Positions 8,757 to 18,408 are shown, counted from the first letter of the stretch. The stretch is 45,240 bases of DNA from Ideonella sp. B508-1 (GCF_000333615.1 NZ_BADL01000114.1:1-45240); one strand, 5' to 3'. Numbers and translations: made by a program. Notes: generated by a model not told the origin, from the letters alone.

Positions 8757-9044
8757 ATGTACCTGATCCAGATCCGCTACACCCGTCCGCTGGCCGAGGT
8801 GGAACAGCAGTTGGAGGCCCACCGCGCCTACCTGCGCGAGGCCCCCGAGGCCGCCGGCATCCTGATGACCGCCCGGCGCCAGGACCGCAGCGGCGGCCTG
8901 GTGATGATGCGCGCGGACAGCCTGGCCGCGGTCGAGGCCTTCGTGGCCCGCGACCCCTACGCCACGGCCGGCGTGGCGGCCTTCGAGATCACCGCCTATG
9001 ACGTGGCCCAGGTGGCCGCGGGGCTGGACGCCCTGAAGGCCTGA
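8757..9044 (+). CDS. YciI family protein
   Basis: 95 residues from the ATG at 8757, which has GGCAGGAG 9-16 bases upstream; the longer open frame from 8715 overlaps the preceding gene. The sequence begins MYLIQIRYTRPLAEVEQQL, then EHRAYL-like and AGGLVMMRADSL-like segments, then RDPYATAGVAAFEI, which follow the YciI alpha/beta ferredoxin-like fold. These small proteins are usually dimers of uncertain activity. The stop at 9042-9044 directly abuts the stop of the convergent SDR gene. Confidence 0.85.
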   Translation: MYLIQIRYTRPLAEVEQQLEAHRAYLREAPEAAGILMTARRQDRSGGLVMMRADSLAAVEAFVARDPYATAGVAAFEITAYDVAQVAAGLDALKA

Positions 9045-9812
9045 TCAGCCCCGGCCCACAAAGGGCATGGCCGTGGCCATCACGGTGGTGAACAGCACAT
9101 TGGCCGACAGCGGCAGGCCGGCAATGTGCACCACCATGTCGGCCACCTGCTGCACATCCATGCGGGCCTCGGCACGCACCTGGCCGTCGGCCTGCAGCAT
9201 GCCGCTGGCCATCGTCGTGGTCATGTCGGTGGCGGCATTGCCGATGTCGATCTGGCCCACCGCGATGTCGAAGGCCCGGCCGTCGAGCGCCGCCGAACGG
9301 GTCAGCCCGGTCATCGCATGCTTGGTGGCCGTGTAGGCCACCGAGTTCGGCCGCGGCGCATGGGCCGAGATCGAGCCGTTGTTCAGGATGCGCCCGCCGC
9401 GCGGCGTCTGGGCCTTCATCAGCCGGAAGGCCTCGCGGGTGCAGAGGAAGGCGCCGGTCAGATTGACGTCCAGCGCCGCCTGCCAGTCGGCCAGGGGCAG
9501 GTCCTCCAGCGGCATGCCCGCGGTGAAGATACCGGCGTTGTTGAAGAGGAAGTCCAACCGGCCGAAGCGGCCCTGGAGGATGGCAAACAGGGCCTTGACC
9601 GAGGCTTCATCGCGCACGTCCGCCACCACCGGGCAGGCCCGCTCGGGCGCGGCGCTGGCCTCGGCCACCGACTCCAGCGCCTCGGCCTGGCGGCCAGCCA
9701 GCACCACGGTCCAGCCGGCCTCGATCAGCGCCAGCGCACAGGCCCGGCCGATGCCACGACCGGCGCCCGTCACCAGGGCGATGCGGGGAGGATGGAACAC
9801 GGTGGCGGACAT
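9045..9812 (-). CDS. Short-chain dehydrogenase/reductase (SDR)
   Basis: 255 residues. Classical SDR marks are TGAGRGIG at 15-22 (NAD(P)-binding), NNAG at 91-94, Ser147 and YTATK with Tyr160 and Lys164 as catalytic residues. Start at 9812 is chosen because AGGAG lies 8 bases upstream; an ATG at 9851 would add 13 unlike residues. The substrate is unknown. It lies downstream of a nitronate monooxygenase-like gene on the same strand, 63 bp apart, and they may share a transcript. Confidence 0.88.
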   Translation of the reverse strand: MSATVFHPPRIALVTGAGRGIGRACALALIEAGWTVVLAGRQAEALESVAEASAAPERACPVVADVRDEASVKALFAILQGRFGRLDFLFNNAGIFTAGMPLEDLPLADWQAALDVNLTGAFLCTREAFRLMKAQTPRGGRILNNGSISAHAPRPNSVAYTATKHAMTGLTRSAALDGRAFDIAVGQIDIGNAATDMTTTMASGMLQADGQVRAEARMDVQQVADMVVHIAGLPLSANVLFTTVMATAMPFVGRG

Positions 9813-9875
9813 GGCGCACTCCTGCGTCGGATGGGCCCCGCAGTCTGCCATGGCCCGGAAGGAGCGTGGACGGCC

Positions 9876-11150
9876 TCAAGCGAGCTGAGCGGCCAGGGCC
9901 GGCGCCTCGGCCTGGGCCTGGGCGACGTCGCGGGTCAGCAGGCGCTCCATCAGCTCACGCACGCTGCGGATCTGCTGCCCAAACGGCAGCGCGCCCACGC
10001 CGCGAAAAAACAGACCCTTCTTCAGATCACCGCGCAGGGCCGCGGCCAACTGGTTGTCGATGCAGAACTGGCCCCAGTCCTTGAAGCCGTCGCGCAGGCC
10101 GCACTGGGCCAGGCAGTCGAAGGCCTTGGTGCAGCGGGCCTTGGCATGGGCCACGGCCTGCAGCTTCTGCTCGGCGGCCAGGTAGCTCTTCATCCACAGC
10201 GTCTTGACGGCGCGGGCCGGCAGGCCGGCCACGCTGGTGAAGGTCACCATGTCCTCGTCACGGGCCTCGGCCAGCACCCGCTTGAATTCGGGCGAGGCAT
10301 CGCATTCCTCGGTCACCGCGAAGGCCGTGCCCAACTGGGCGGCATCGGCCCCCAGGGCCTGCACGCGGGCGATGTCGGCATGGGTTCGGATGCCGCCGGC
10401 AGCGATCAGGGGGATCTCCTTCTCGATGCCGGCCTTGCGCAGGAAGTCCCGCACCTCGGGCAGCACGCGCTCGAAGTCGAAACGGGTGTCGTCCAGGTCG
10501 GCGATCTTGGCCGCTCCCAGGTGACCGGCAGCCAGACGCGGGTGTTCGATGACGATGGCGTCGGGCAGGCGCTTCTTGCGCTCCCACTTCTTGACGATCA
10601 GGGCCACGCCGCGCGAATCGGACAGGATGGGCACGATCAGCGCGTTGGGGTGCTCGGCGGCCAGATCGGGCAGGTCCAGCGGCAGGCCGGCGCCCACCAC
10701 CACCATGTCGGCACCGCTTTCCAGCGAGGTCTTCACATGGGCGGCGTAGTCGCTGATGGCGCGCATCACGTTCACCGCGATCAGGCCCTTGCCGGCCGCC
10801 AGTTCCCGCGCAGAGCGGATCTCGCGCTGCAGGGCCTCGACGTTGGCGGCATTGATGCGGACCTTGGAGTCCTCGTCCATGCCGGGACGGGCATGCAGGC
10901 CCTCGGTGGCCGCCATCAGGTCCGGATGGTGACGGCGCAAATCCACCGAGCTGATGGTGCCCACACCGCCCTCGGCAGCCACGCTGCCGGCCAGGCGGTG
11001 GGCACTGACGCCCACGCCCATGCCGCCCTGCACGATGGGCAGCAGCCAGCGGCCGGCCACCCGCAGCGGCTTGAGCCCGCTGCGCGAAAGCAGACCGGCC
11101 AGCCCAGCGTCGACATGGGAGGTATCCACCGGGGTGACAGCAGCGTTCAT
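9876..11150 (-). CDS. Nitronate monooxygenase-like NAD(P)H-dependent flavin oxidoreductase
   Basis: 424 residues from the ATG at 11150 (another ATG lies four codons upstream). The order LPIVQGGMGVGVSAHRLAGSV, then DMVVVGAGLPLDLPDL, then IPLIAAGGIRTHADI and AAQLGTAFAVTEE matches the FMN-binding TIM-barrel of the COG2070 nitronate monooxygenase/enoyl-reductase group. A C-terminal Cys-rich segment (CTKAFDCLAQCG, then FC after 12 residues) is an addition seen in one branch of the family. The usual role is oxidation of nitronates or reduction of an enoyl substrate; which applies here is not decidable. It lies about 100 bp downstream of fghA. Confidence 0.8.
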   Translation of the reverse strand: MNAAVTPVDTSHVDAGLAGLLSRSGLKPLRVAGRWLLPIVQGGMGVGVSAHRLAGSVAAEGGVGTISSVDLRRHHPDLMAATEGLHARPGMDEDSKVRINAANVEALQREIRSARELAAGKGLIAVNVMRAISDYAAHVKTSLESGADMVVVGAGLPLDLPDLAAEHPNALIVPILSDSRGVALIVKKWERKKRLPDAIVIEHPRLAAGHLGAAKIADLDDTRFDFERVLPEVRDFLRKAGIEKEIPLIAAGGIRTHADIARVQALGADAAQLGTAFAVTEECDASPEFKRVLAEARDEDMVTFTSVAGLPARAVKTLWMKSYLAAEQKLQAVAHAKARCTKAFDCLAQCGLRDGFKDWGQFCIDNQLAAALRGDLKKGLFFRGVGALPFGQQIRSVRELMERLLTRDVAQAQAEAPALAAQLA

Positions 11151-11253
11151 CGAAGGGCCCATAGACTTGCAAGAAAAGGTGTCGGAGCGTAGCGCGCCCC
11201 GTCCCGCCGCGTCTTGAGCGGCGTCAAGTCTTCGAAAGCCCTGTCGGGCCGGC

Positions 11254-12120
11254 TCAGCCGCGCAGCCGGGCGGCGTGGTGGCGCAGGTGGTCCTCGATGA
11301 AGCTGGCCACGAAGTAGTAGCCGTGGTCATACCCGGGCTGTCGGCGCAGGGTCAGGGGCTGGCCCACGGCGGCGCAGGCCGCTTCGAAGGCCTCGGGCAG
11401 CAGCTGTCCATCGGCCAGGAATTTGTCGGCCAGGCCCTGGTCGACCAGGATGCCCGCCGGATAGGGCGCCTGGGCCAGCGCGGCCATCAGGGCGCTGGCA
11501 TCGTGGGCCGCCCAGGTGCTTTCGTCCTGCCCGAAGTAGCCGGTGAAGGCCTTGTGCCCCCAAGGGCAGCGGCTGGGCGCGCAGATGGGCGCGAAGGCCG
11601 AGACGCTGGTGAACACGCCCGGGTGGCGCAGCGCCAGGGTCAGCGCCCCGTGCCCGCCCATGCTGTGGCCGAACAGACCCTGGCGGTCGGTGGCCAGGCC
11701 GAAGGCCGCCCGAACCTCGGGCAGCAACTCCTTGAGCAGGTAGCTCTCCATGCACCAGTGCCCGGACCAGGGCGCCTGGGTGGCATCCAGGTAGAAGCCG
11801 GCACCCACGCCGAAGTCCCAGTGGTCGGCCTCGCCGTTCACGCCGGCGCCACGCGGGCTGGTGTCCGGAGTGAGCAGGGCCAGGCCCAGCTCGGCCGCCA
11901 CCCGCTGGGCACCGGCCTTGATCGCGAAGGTCTCCTCGGTGCAGGTCAGGCCGGCCAGCCAGGTCAGCAGCGGCACGGTCTGCCCGGCCAGGGCCTGGGG
12001 CGGCAGGTACAGGCCAAAGCGCATCGGCAGGCCGATCTCGCTGGAGGTGTGGTGGTAGAAGCGCTGCTCGCCGCCGAAGGCAGCGTGCGCACTGATCAGT
12101 TCCAGACGTTCGAAAGCCAT
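11254..12120 (-). CDS. fghA: S-formylglutathione hydrolase
   Basis: 288 residues, normal for the family. It hydrolyses S-formylglutathione to formate and glutathione, the last step of glutathione-linked formaldehyde detoxification. It has the esterase nucleophile elbow GHSMGG (Ser153), the N-terminal LTCTEETFAIKAGAQ, the DTSPRG segment and the C-terminal catalytic His in YDHGYYF. The start at 12120 follows AAGGTGG. The usual partner, the S-(hydroxymethyl)glutathione dehydrogenase gene (adhC/frmA), is not in this window. The gene upstream is an oxalate/formate-type antiporter, which could handle the formate produced. Confidence 0.95.
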   Translation of the reverse strand: MAFERLELISAHAAFGGEQRFYHHTSSEIGLPMRFGLYLPPQALAGQTVPLLTWLAGLTCTEETFAIKAGAQRVAAELGLALLTPDTSPRGAGVNGEADHWDFGVGAGFYLDATQAPWSGHWCMESYLLKELLPEVRAAFGLATDRQGLFGHSMGGHGALTLALRHPGVFTSVSAFAPICAPSRCPWGHKAFTGYFGQDESTWAAHDASALMAALAQAPYPAGILVDQGLADKFLADGQLLPEAFEAACAAVGQPLTLRRQPGYDHGYYFVASFIEDHLRHHAARLRG

Positions 12121-12222
12121 TGGGCCACCTTGCAAACGGCGCAAAAGCATGAACTCTAGCGCGACGGTGGTTCCATCGCCCCCCCTGAGAGCGCAGGGTT
12201 CGAGGCGACCCCGCACCCTGGA

Positions 12223-13899
12223 TCAGTGGAAGAACTTGGCCACGCTCAGGACGGTGCGGTACACCCCCCAGGCCAGCGGCAGGCCCACGGCCAGCCAGGC
12301 CAGCGCCACCAGCACCGTGCTGCTGCGGTGATAGGTGTGGGTGCCCATCTCGTGCTGAGCCTCTTCCTGGGCACGTTCGCTGGCCAGGCGCTTCTCCTGG
12401 GCCAGCTCCTCATCGCTCATGAAGTGCTTGGGGTTCACCGGCCTCACCAGCAGGTTGCAGAGCAGGCCCACACCCAGCATGCCCACCAGGATGTACATGG
12501 TCTGGTTGTAGACCTGGTCCGGCGGCAGGCCCAGGCCCAGCTGGTACTCGCGCATGTAGTTGACGACCACCGGCCCGATGATGCCGGCGGTGGCCCAGGC
12601 AGTGAGCAGACGGCCGTGGATGGCGCCGACCATCTGCGTGCCGAACAGGTCGGCCAGGTAGGCCGGCACGGTGGCGAAGCCGCCGCCGTACATGCTCAGG
12701 ATGACGCAGAAGGCGCCCACGAACAGCAGCTTGCTGCCCATGCCGGCGCTGGCCGGCACGCTGGCGTAGAGCACGCCGCCGAGCACGAAGAAGACGGTGT
12801 AGGTCAGCTTGCGGCCCAGGGCGTCCGACAGGCTGGCCCAGAAGAAGCGGCCGGCGATGTTGAACAGGCTCAGCAGCGCGGTGAAGCCGGCGGCCACGCC
12901 GGCAATGGCCGTGAGCTGGGTCTTGTCGAGTTCACCGAACTTGGCCTGCACGCCGATCAGGCTGCCACCGAAGACCTCCTGCAGCATCGGGCTGGCCATG
13001 CCGATCACGCCGATGCCGGCCGAGACGTTCATGCACAGCACCATCCAGACCAGCCAGAACTGCGGAATGCCCCAGATCTTCTTCACGTGCACATGGCCGT
13101 GGGTGATCAGGGCCTTGGCCTGGCCCTGGGCGGGCGGCGTCCAGCCCTCGGGCTTCCAGCCATGGGCCGGCACCCGGTAGCCGAAGGCGCCCAGCAGCAT
13201 GGCCACCAGGTAGAGCAGGCCCATCACGACAAAGGTCTCCCACACGCCAACGCTGGTGGGGGTCGCAAAGTGCTTCATGAGCTCGGCGGCCAAGGGCGAG
13301 CCGATCATCGCGCCACCACCGAAGCCCATGATGGCCATGCCGGTGGCCATGCCGCGCTTGTCCGGGAACCACTTGATCAGGGTGCTGACCGGCGAGATGT
13401 AGCCCAGCCCCAGCCCGATGCCGCCGATGATCCCCGAGCCCAGCACCATCATCCAGAACTGGTGCTGATGGATGCCCAGGGCCGAGAACAGCATGCCGCC
13501 GCCCCAGCAGACCGCGGCCACCACGCCGGCCTTGCGGGGACCGGCGTGTTCCAGCCAGCCGCCCCAGATGGCGGCCGACAAGCCCAGGAAGACGAAGAAC
13601 AGCATGTACATCCAGCCCAGCGTGGCGATGGGCCAGTCGCAGCTGGTGGTGAACAGCTGCTGGAAGAAGCCCACCTCGGGACTGCACTTCAGGGCCTCCT
13701 TGATGCCGATGGCCTTGGACAGCGGCAGCCAGAAGACCGAGAAGCCATAGGCCATGCCGATGCACAGGTGGATGGCCAGCGCGGCCGGAGGCACCAACCA
13801 GCGGTTGAAGCCCGGCGGCGCAACGGTGCGCTCCTTCGAGAGCAGGGACGGGGACGCTGCGCCCATCCCGGGCGCTGTATTGCTCATGACATGAGACAT
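12223..13899 (-). CDS. OFA-family MFS antiporter (oxalate/formate type) with fused C-terminal helix
   Basis: 558 residues, start at 13899 with AGAGGAG upstream. Twelve transmembrane segments of the OFA branch are visible: HLCIGMAYGFSVFWLPL near residue 45, LGYISPVSTLIKWFPDKRG in the middle, AIHGRLLTAWATAGIIGP late. After the twelfth helix comes a charged stretch (EELAQEKRLASERAQEEA) and an extra hydrophobic helix at about 528-550 (LVALAWLAVGLPLAWGV). That tail resembles the separate small subunit often encoded next to OFA carriers, here apparently fused. OFA carriers exchange dicarboxylates or monocarboxylates; formate or oxalate is plausible given fghA downstream. Confidence 0.85.
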   Translation of the reverse strand: MSHVMSNTAPGMGAASPSLLSKERTVAPPGFNRWLVPPAALAIHLCIGMAYGFSVFWLPLSKAIGIKEALKCSPEVGFFQQLFTTSCDWPIATLGWMYMLFFVFLGLSAAIWGGWLEHAGPRKAGVVAAVCWGGGMLFSALGIHQHQFWMMVLGSGIIGGIGLGLGYISPVSTLIKWFPDKRGMATGMAIMGFGGGAMIGSPLAAELMKHFATPTSVGVWETFVVMGLLYLVAMLLGAFGYRVPAHGWKPEGWTPPAQGQAKALITHGHVHVKKIWGIPQFWLVWMVLCMNVSAGIGVIGMASPMLQEVFGGSLIGVQAKFGELDKTQLTAIAGVAAGFTALLSLFNIAGRFFWASLSDALGRKLTYTVFFVLGGVLYASVPASAGMGSKLLFVGAFCVILSMYGGGFATVPAYLADLFGTQMVGAIHGRLLTAWATAGIIGPVVVNYMREYQLGLGLPPDQVYNQTMYILVGMLGVGLLCNLLVRPVNPKHFMSDEELAQEKRLASERAQEEAQHEMGTHTYHRSSTVLVALAWLAVGLPLAWGVYRTVLSVAKFFH

Positions 13900-14061
13900 G
13901 AAAGCTCCTCTTGTGGTTTGTGGGGCGTCTTGCCTTGCATGCACGTCCTCCCAACGGTCCGCACATGACACGCCCGGGGCGACTCTATGTGGCAAAGCGT
14001 GAGATCCGCAAGCAGTTCCATCGCCGCGTGGTAACAAGACGCAAGACGCACAATCGACGGC

Positions 14062-15198
14062 ATGGAAGTCGTCGATTGCGTGGTGGTCGGTGCGGGCGTC
14101 GTGGGGCTGGCCTGTGCCCGGGCCCTGGCCGAGGCCGGGCGGGAGGTGTGGGTGCTGGAGGCGGAATCCGCCATCGGCACCGCCACCAGCGCCCGCAACA
14201 GCGAAGTCATCCACGCCGGCCTGTACTACCCGCCGGGCTCGCTCAAGGCGCGGCTGTGCGTGCGTGGGCGTGAGCTGCTCTATGCGTACTGCGCCGCCCG
14301 CCATGTGGCGCACCGGCGCTGCGGCAAGCTGGTGGTGGCCTGCACGCCGGACGAGGTACCGGCCCTGCAGGCACTGCAGGCCCGGGCCCGGGCCAATGGC
14401 GTGGCCGACCTGCAGTGGCTGGACGCCGCGGCGGTGCAGGCCCTGGAGCCGGCGCTGGCGGCCCATGCCGCGCTGCGGTCGCCGAGCACCGGCATCGTCG
14501 ACAGCCACGGTCTGATGCAGGCCCTGTGGGCCGATGCCGAGGCCGCGGGCGCCACCCTGGTGCTGCGCACCCCCGTGGCCCAGGCCCGCCGCGATGGTGA
14601 CGGCCTGGTCCTGCGCACCGGTGGTGCCGACCCCATGTCCCTGCGCTGCCGCACGCTGGTCAACGCCGCCGGACTGCAGGCCTGCCAGGTGGCCGCGATG
14701 GTGCTCGGCACCGACTCGCCCTGGGTGCCGCGCCCGCACTACGCCAAGGGCGCCTACTTCAGCCTGCCGGGCCGGGCGCCCTTCTCCCACCTGGTCTACC
14801 CGGCCCCGTCCGACAGCGGCCACCTGGGTGTGCACCTCACGCTGGACCTGGGCGGGCAAGCCCGCTTCGGCCCGAGCTTCCGCTGGGTGGACGCGATCGA
14901 CTACAGCGTCTCGCCGGAGGAAGCCGCCGGCTTCGAGGAGGCCATCCGCCACTACTGGCCCGGCCTGCCCGCGCACAGCCTGCAGCCGGCCTATGCCGGG
15001 GTGCGGCCCCGCATCAGCGGGCCCGATGCACCCGCTGCCGATTTCCGCATCGACGGCCCGGCGCAGCATGGCGTGGCCGGGTTGGTCAACCTGCTGGGCA
15101 TCGAGTCCCCGGGGCTGACGGCGGCCCTGGCCATCGGCGAGGTGGTGGCCGACCTGGCCGGACGCGCCGGATCCGCACCGGGCCTGTCGTCGACCTGA
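14062..15198 (+). CDS. FAD-dependent oxidoreductase, L-2-hydroxyglutarate oxidase (LhgO)-like
   Basis: 378 residues. The dinucleotide-binding motif GAGVVG is at 10-15. The segment [20 protein letters not shown] is the substrate-side signature of the LhgO/L-2-hydroxyacid oxidase group. It is followed by CGKLVVA, LVNAAGL, and [11 protein letters not shown] in the C-terminal half, and a closing [15 protein letters not shown]. The family oxidises L-2-hydroxyglutarate or related hydroxyacids, passing electrons to quinone or oxygen. It is divergent from the OFA carrier and 27 bp upstream of a ligand-binding protein gene, so a shared role in organic-acid use is possible but not shown. Confidence 0.85.
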   Translation: MEVVDCVVVGAGVVGLACARALAEAGREVWVLEAESAIGTATSARNSEVIHAGLYYPPGSLKARLCVRGRELLYAYCAARHVAHRRCGKLVVACTPDEVPALQALQARARANGVADLQWLDAAAVQALEPALAAHAALRSPSTGIVDSHGLMQALWADAEAAGATLVLRTPVAQARRDGDGLVLRTGGADPMSLRCRTLVNAAGLQACQVAAMVLGTDSPWVPRPHYAKGAYFSLPGRAPFSHLVYPAPSDSGHLGVHLTLDLGGQARFGPSFRWVDAIDYSVSPEEAAGFEEAIRHYWPGLPAHSLQPAYAGVRPRISGPDAPAADFRIDGPAQHGVAGLVNLLGIESPGLTAALAIGEVVADLAGRAGSAPGLSST

Positions 15199-15225
15199 CA
15201 TGCACGGTGCCGAGAATCCGGCGCC

Positions 15226-16362
15226 ATGCAGTACCCGACCGACCCGGGCCGCCGACGCTGGCTGCGTCGGTGGGCCCTGCCCGCTGGCTTGGCCCTGTCC
15301 GCTCCCGTCTTCGCCCAGGGCAAGGGCGAGGGCAGCGGAGGGCGAACCGAAGCGCGCATGGTCCAGCTGCTGGATCTGTCGGTGGCGCAGCAGGAACTCT
15401 CGCGCGACTACTCCACCGGCGTGCGCCTGGCCTGGGCCGTGGAAGGGCAGAAAGGCCGTCCGCTGTCGCGCATCAGCCTGGAAACGGTCAACACCGATGG
15501 CAGCGCGGCAGCCGTGAATGCGGCGCTCGCCGGCATCCTCGCGCTGGTGGGCACGGTGGGGGACGCCCTGGCCGTGCGGGTGCAGGACGGGCTGGCCCAG
15601 CGTGGCCTGAAGCTGCCCCACCTGGGCCCGTGGATGGCTGACAGCCGCCACGACGGCGACGACACCCTGGCCTTGCTCTTCGCCTCGCGCAGCATGCAGC
15701 TGCGCAAGGCCCTGGGCAGCGCCTACGGCATGGGCGTGAACGAGCTGATCGTGGTCTACAGCACGCCGGACGACCAGCGGCTCTACGACCCTGAGGTCAG
15801 CGCCATGGCCCAGTCCCTGGGCCTGAAGCTGCGCCGGCTGACCGGCAGCAGCGTGACCCAGCCGGCCGCGCTGGCCGCGCGCCTGCCGGCCGGCGGGTCG
15901 ATGATTCTGTTCCTGGCCACCAGCGCGGAGGTGGCCCAGTTCACCCAGGCCATGGCTCAGCGCGGCGACCACCGCTTCGTGCTGGCCCTGGGCGATGTGG
16001 ACGCCCCTTCGCTGATGCAGTTCACCCCGGGACGCGGCGTGCCGGTGATCCTGACCCAGGTGGTGCCCAGCCCGCTGCGCAGCCGCCTGTCGGTGGTGGA
16101 GACCTACCGCAACCGCCTGGGCGAGCTCTACGACGAGCCTCCCTCCACCATCAGCCTGGCGGGTTACCTGGCCGGCCAGTACACGGCGGCGCTGGTGCGC
16201 GAGGCCGGCGCGCCGCTCACGCGCGAGCGCCTGCTGGAAGGCGTGGCCCGGCGCCGGCCGCTCACGCTGGGCGGCTGGACGGTGGACTTCCGCGACGGGC
16301 GCCGCGGCAGCCAGTTCGTCAACCCGACCCTGCTGGACGCCAGCGGCCGGCTGATCGGCTGA
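15226..16362 (+). CDS. Periplasmic ligand-binding protein (Peripla_BP_6 / LivJ-like)
   Basis: 378 residues. The N terminus RRRWLRRWALPAGLALSAPVF looks like a Tat or Sec signal (twin arginines, hydrophobic core, cleavage near VFAQG, about residue 30). The mature part follows the type I periplasmic-binding fold: LVGTVGDALAVRVQDGL, then LLFASRSMQLRKALGSAYGM, VILTQVVPSP and ISLAGYLAGQYTAALV. Similar proteins without adjacent permease genes are common in Burkholderiales, and none is present here. The ligand is unknown. Confidence 0.75.
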   Translation: MQYPTDPGRRRWLRRWALPAGLALSAPVFAQGKGEGSGGRTEARMVQLLDLSVAQQELSRDYSTGVRLAWAVEGQKGRPLSRISLETVNTDGSAAAVNAALAGILALVGTVGDALAVRVQDGLAQRGLKLPHLGPWMADSRHDGDDTLALLFASRSMQLRKALGSAYGMGVNELIVVYSTPDDQRLYDPEVSAMAQSLGLKLRRLTGSSVTQPAALAARLPAGGSMILFLATSAEVAQFTQAMAQRGDHRFVLALGDVDAPSLMQFTPGRGVPVILTQVVPSPLRSRLSVVETYRNRLGELYDEPPSTISLAGYLAGQYTAALVREAGAPLTRERLLEGVARRRPLTLGGWTVDFRDGRRGSQFVNPTLLDASGRLIG

Positions 16363-16368
16363 CCCGGT

Positions 16369-16572
16369 TCAGTTCGATGCGGCGCTGGCGGCTTCCGAAG
16401 CCGCAGCGGGCACAGGCATGGCCGCACTCGCGCCTTCCGACGCCGCCGGTGCGCTTTCATGCACCTCGGCGCCGTGCTTTTCGCCCCCCATGTCCAGCTG
16501 GTTGCCCCCCTTGGACACGACCCACAGGGCCAATGCAGCGAACAGGACGAAGGCGAGGATCAGCTTCCACAT
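16369..16572 (-). CDS. Small single-pass membrane protein, unknown
   Basis: 67 residues from the ATG at 16572, which follows AAGGAG. Residues 2-20 (WKLILAFVLFAALALWVVS) form one transmembrane helix. The rest is a low-complexity Ala/Ser/Glu-rich tail, probably in the periplasm. No family is recognised. It lies downstream of the terminator of the MHS transporter gene and convergent with the ligand-binding protein gene, whose stop is 6 bp away. Confidence 0.6.
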   Translation of the reverse strand: MWKLILAFVLFAALALWVVSKGGNQLDMGGEKHGAEVHESAPAASEGASAAMPVPAAASEAASAASN

Positions 16573-16628
16573 GACAGGGACTCCTTGAGGGTTGGAAGGG
16601 TCAGCGGGCCCGGGCAAGGGCCTCTCAT

Positions 16629-16654
16629 AAAAAAGGCGGCCCGCAGGCCGCCTT
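16629..16654 (-). terminator. Intrinsic terminator of the MHS transporter gene
   Basis: A 9-bp perfect stem (AAGGCGGCC/GGCCGCCTT, loop 16642-16645) lies 30 bp after the transporter stop at 16684. In the minus-strand transcript it is followed by a run of U (TTTTTTATG). This is a standard Rho-independent terminator. Confidence 0.9.
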
Positions 16655-16683
16655 GGGTGTGAGAGGGGATCCCTACGCTGGCG

Positions 16684-18339
16684 TCAGTCGCCGGCGTAGA
16701 TGTCCACGTCCTTGGTCTCGCGCACGAACAGCATGCCGATCACGAAGGTGGCGCCGGCGATGATGATCGGGTACCACAGGCCGTTGTACATGTTGCCGGT
16801 CTGGGCCACGATGGCAAAGGAGGTGGTGGGCAGCAGGCCGCCGAACCAGCCGTTGCCGATGTGGTACGGCAGGCTCATCGAGGTGTAGCGAATGCGGGTC
16901 GGGAACATCTCGACCAGCATGGCCGCCAGCGGGCCGTAGGACATGGCCACGATGATCATCATGAACGCCAGGATCAGGACGATCTTGACCTTGTCCATCT
17001 TGGCCGGGTCGGCCTTGGTCGGGTAGCCGTGGGCCTTCAGGGCCTCGCCCACCGCCTTCTTGAAGTCGCCTTCCTTCTTCTTGGCCTCGTCGGCCGGCAG
17101 GCCCACGGCGGAAAAGCTCTCGATCACGGTGTCACCGATGGCGATCTTGGCCGGGCCGCTGCCGTTGACCGAGTCATAGCTCACCGAGCTGCTGGCCAGC
17201 ATTTGCTTGGCGATGTCGCAGGAGGAGGTGAACTTCTTGGTGCCGGTGGGGTTGAACTGGAACGAGCACTCGTTCGGGTCGGCCGTCACCACCACCTTGG
17301 CGTTGGCTTGCGCCGCGGCCAGGTCGGGGTTGGCCGCCACGGTCAGCGCCTTGAAGCCGGGCATGAAGCACAGGGCGCCCAGCAGCAGGCCGGCCATGAT
17401 CACCGGCTTGCGGCCGATCTTGTCGGACAGGGTGCCCCAGATCACGTAGAACGGCGTGCCGATCAACAGGGCCACCGCCAGCAGGATGTTGGCGGTCGCG
17501 CCATCCACCTTCAGGGCCTGGGTCAGGAAGAACAGGGCGTAGAACTGACCGGTGTACCAGCACACGGCCTGACCGGCGACCAGACCCAGCAGGGCCAGGA
17601 TCACGATCTTCAGGTTCTTCCACTGGCCGAAGGACTCGGTCAGCGGGGCCTTGGAGGTCTTGCCCTCGGACTTCATCTTCTTGAAGGCGGGCGATTCGTT
17701 CATCGACAGACGGATCCACACGCTGATGCCCAGCAGGAAGACCGAGACGATGAACGGGATGCGCCAGCCCCAGGCGCCGAAGGCCTCTTCACCCAGGCTC
17801 AGGCGGGTGCCCAGAATCACCAGCAGCGACAGGAACAGGCCCAGAGTCGCGGTGGTCTGGATCCAGGAGGTGTAGGCGCCGCGCTTGCCGTGCGGAGCGT
17901 GCTCGGCCACATAGGTGGCGGCACCGCCGTACTCACCGCCCAGCGCCAGGCCTTGCAGCAGGCGCAGCGCGATCAGGATGACCGGGGCGGCCACACCGAT
18001 GGAGGCGTAGTTGGGCAGGATGCCGACGATGAAGGTCGACAGGCCCATGATCAGGATGGTGACCAGGAAGGTGTACTTCCGGCCGATCATGTCGCCCAGG
18101 CGGCCGAACACCAGCGCGCCGAAGGGACGCACCAGGAAGCCCGCGGCAAAGGCCAGCAGCGCGAAGATGAAGGCCGAGCCCGCATCCAGGCCGGAGAAGA
18201 ATTGCTTGGCGATGATGGCCGCCAGCGAACCGTACAGATAGAAGTCGTACCACTCGAACACCGTGCCCAGGGAAGAGGCGAAGATGACCTTCTTCTCTTC
18301 CGCGGTCATCGGTGCGTTGGACACCGCGACAGTTGCCAT
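16684..18339 (-). CDS. MFS transporter, metabolite:H+ symporter (MHS/ProP-like), with extracytoplasmic insert
   Basis: 551 residues, longer than the usual 430-450 of the group. MHS marks: FEWYDFYLYGSLA at 28-40, RPFGALVFGRLGDMIGRK at 71-88, and LALGGEYGGAATYVAEHAP near 131-149. A polar insert of about 115 residues (336-450), with Cys358 and Cys374, separates two late helices, and accounts for the extra length. The family brings in organic acids, betaine or proline with protons; the substrate is not evident. The start at 18339 follows GAGGAG. A set of four CTGA repeats, exactly 11 bp apart, lies 70-107 bp upstream. Confidence 0.85.
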   Translation of the reverse strand: MATVAVSNAPMTAEEKKVIFASSLGTVFEWYDFYLYGSLAAIIAKQFFSGLDAGSAFIFALLAFAAGFLVRPFGALVFGRLGDMIGRKYTFLVTILIMGLSTFIVGILPNYASIGVAAPVILIALRLLQGLALGGEYGGAATYVAEHAPHGKRGAYTSWIQTTATLGLFLSLLVILGTRLSLGEEAFGAWGWRIPFIVSVFLLGISVWIRLSMNESPAFKKMKSEGKTSKAPLTESFGQWKNLKIVILALLGLVAGQAVCWYTGQFYALFFLTQALKVDGATANILLAVALLIGTPFYVIWGTLSDKIGRKPVIMAGLLLGALCFMPGFKALTVAANPDLAAAQANAKVVVTADPNECSFQFNPTGTKKFTSSCDIAKQMLASSSVSYDSVNGSGPAKIAIGDTVIESFSAVGLPADEAKKKEGDFKKAVGEALKAHGYPTKADPAKMDKVKIVLILAFMMIIVAMSYGPLAAMLVEMFPTRIRYTSMSLPYHIGNGWFGGLLPTTSFAIVAQTGNMYNGLWYPIIIAGATFVIGMLFVRETKDVDIYAGD

Positions 18340-18408
18340 GTTTATCTCCTCGAATCCACCGTGCACCACCCCAACGGCGGCGCGTGGAGCGGACTATTCG
18401 AGGGGGCT

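Noticed and set aside
9126..11192. 688-residue plus-strand open frame
   Set aside because: Antisense to the SDR and the nitronate monooxygenase-like genes, with His/Gln/Gly-rich composition.
13900..15972. Extension of the OFA carrier frame upstream to 15972
   Set aside because: The extra part is antisense to the FAD oxidoreductase and ligand-binding genes and has shadow composition; AGAGGAG supports the start at 13899.
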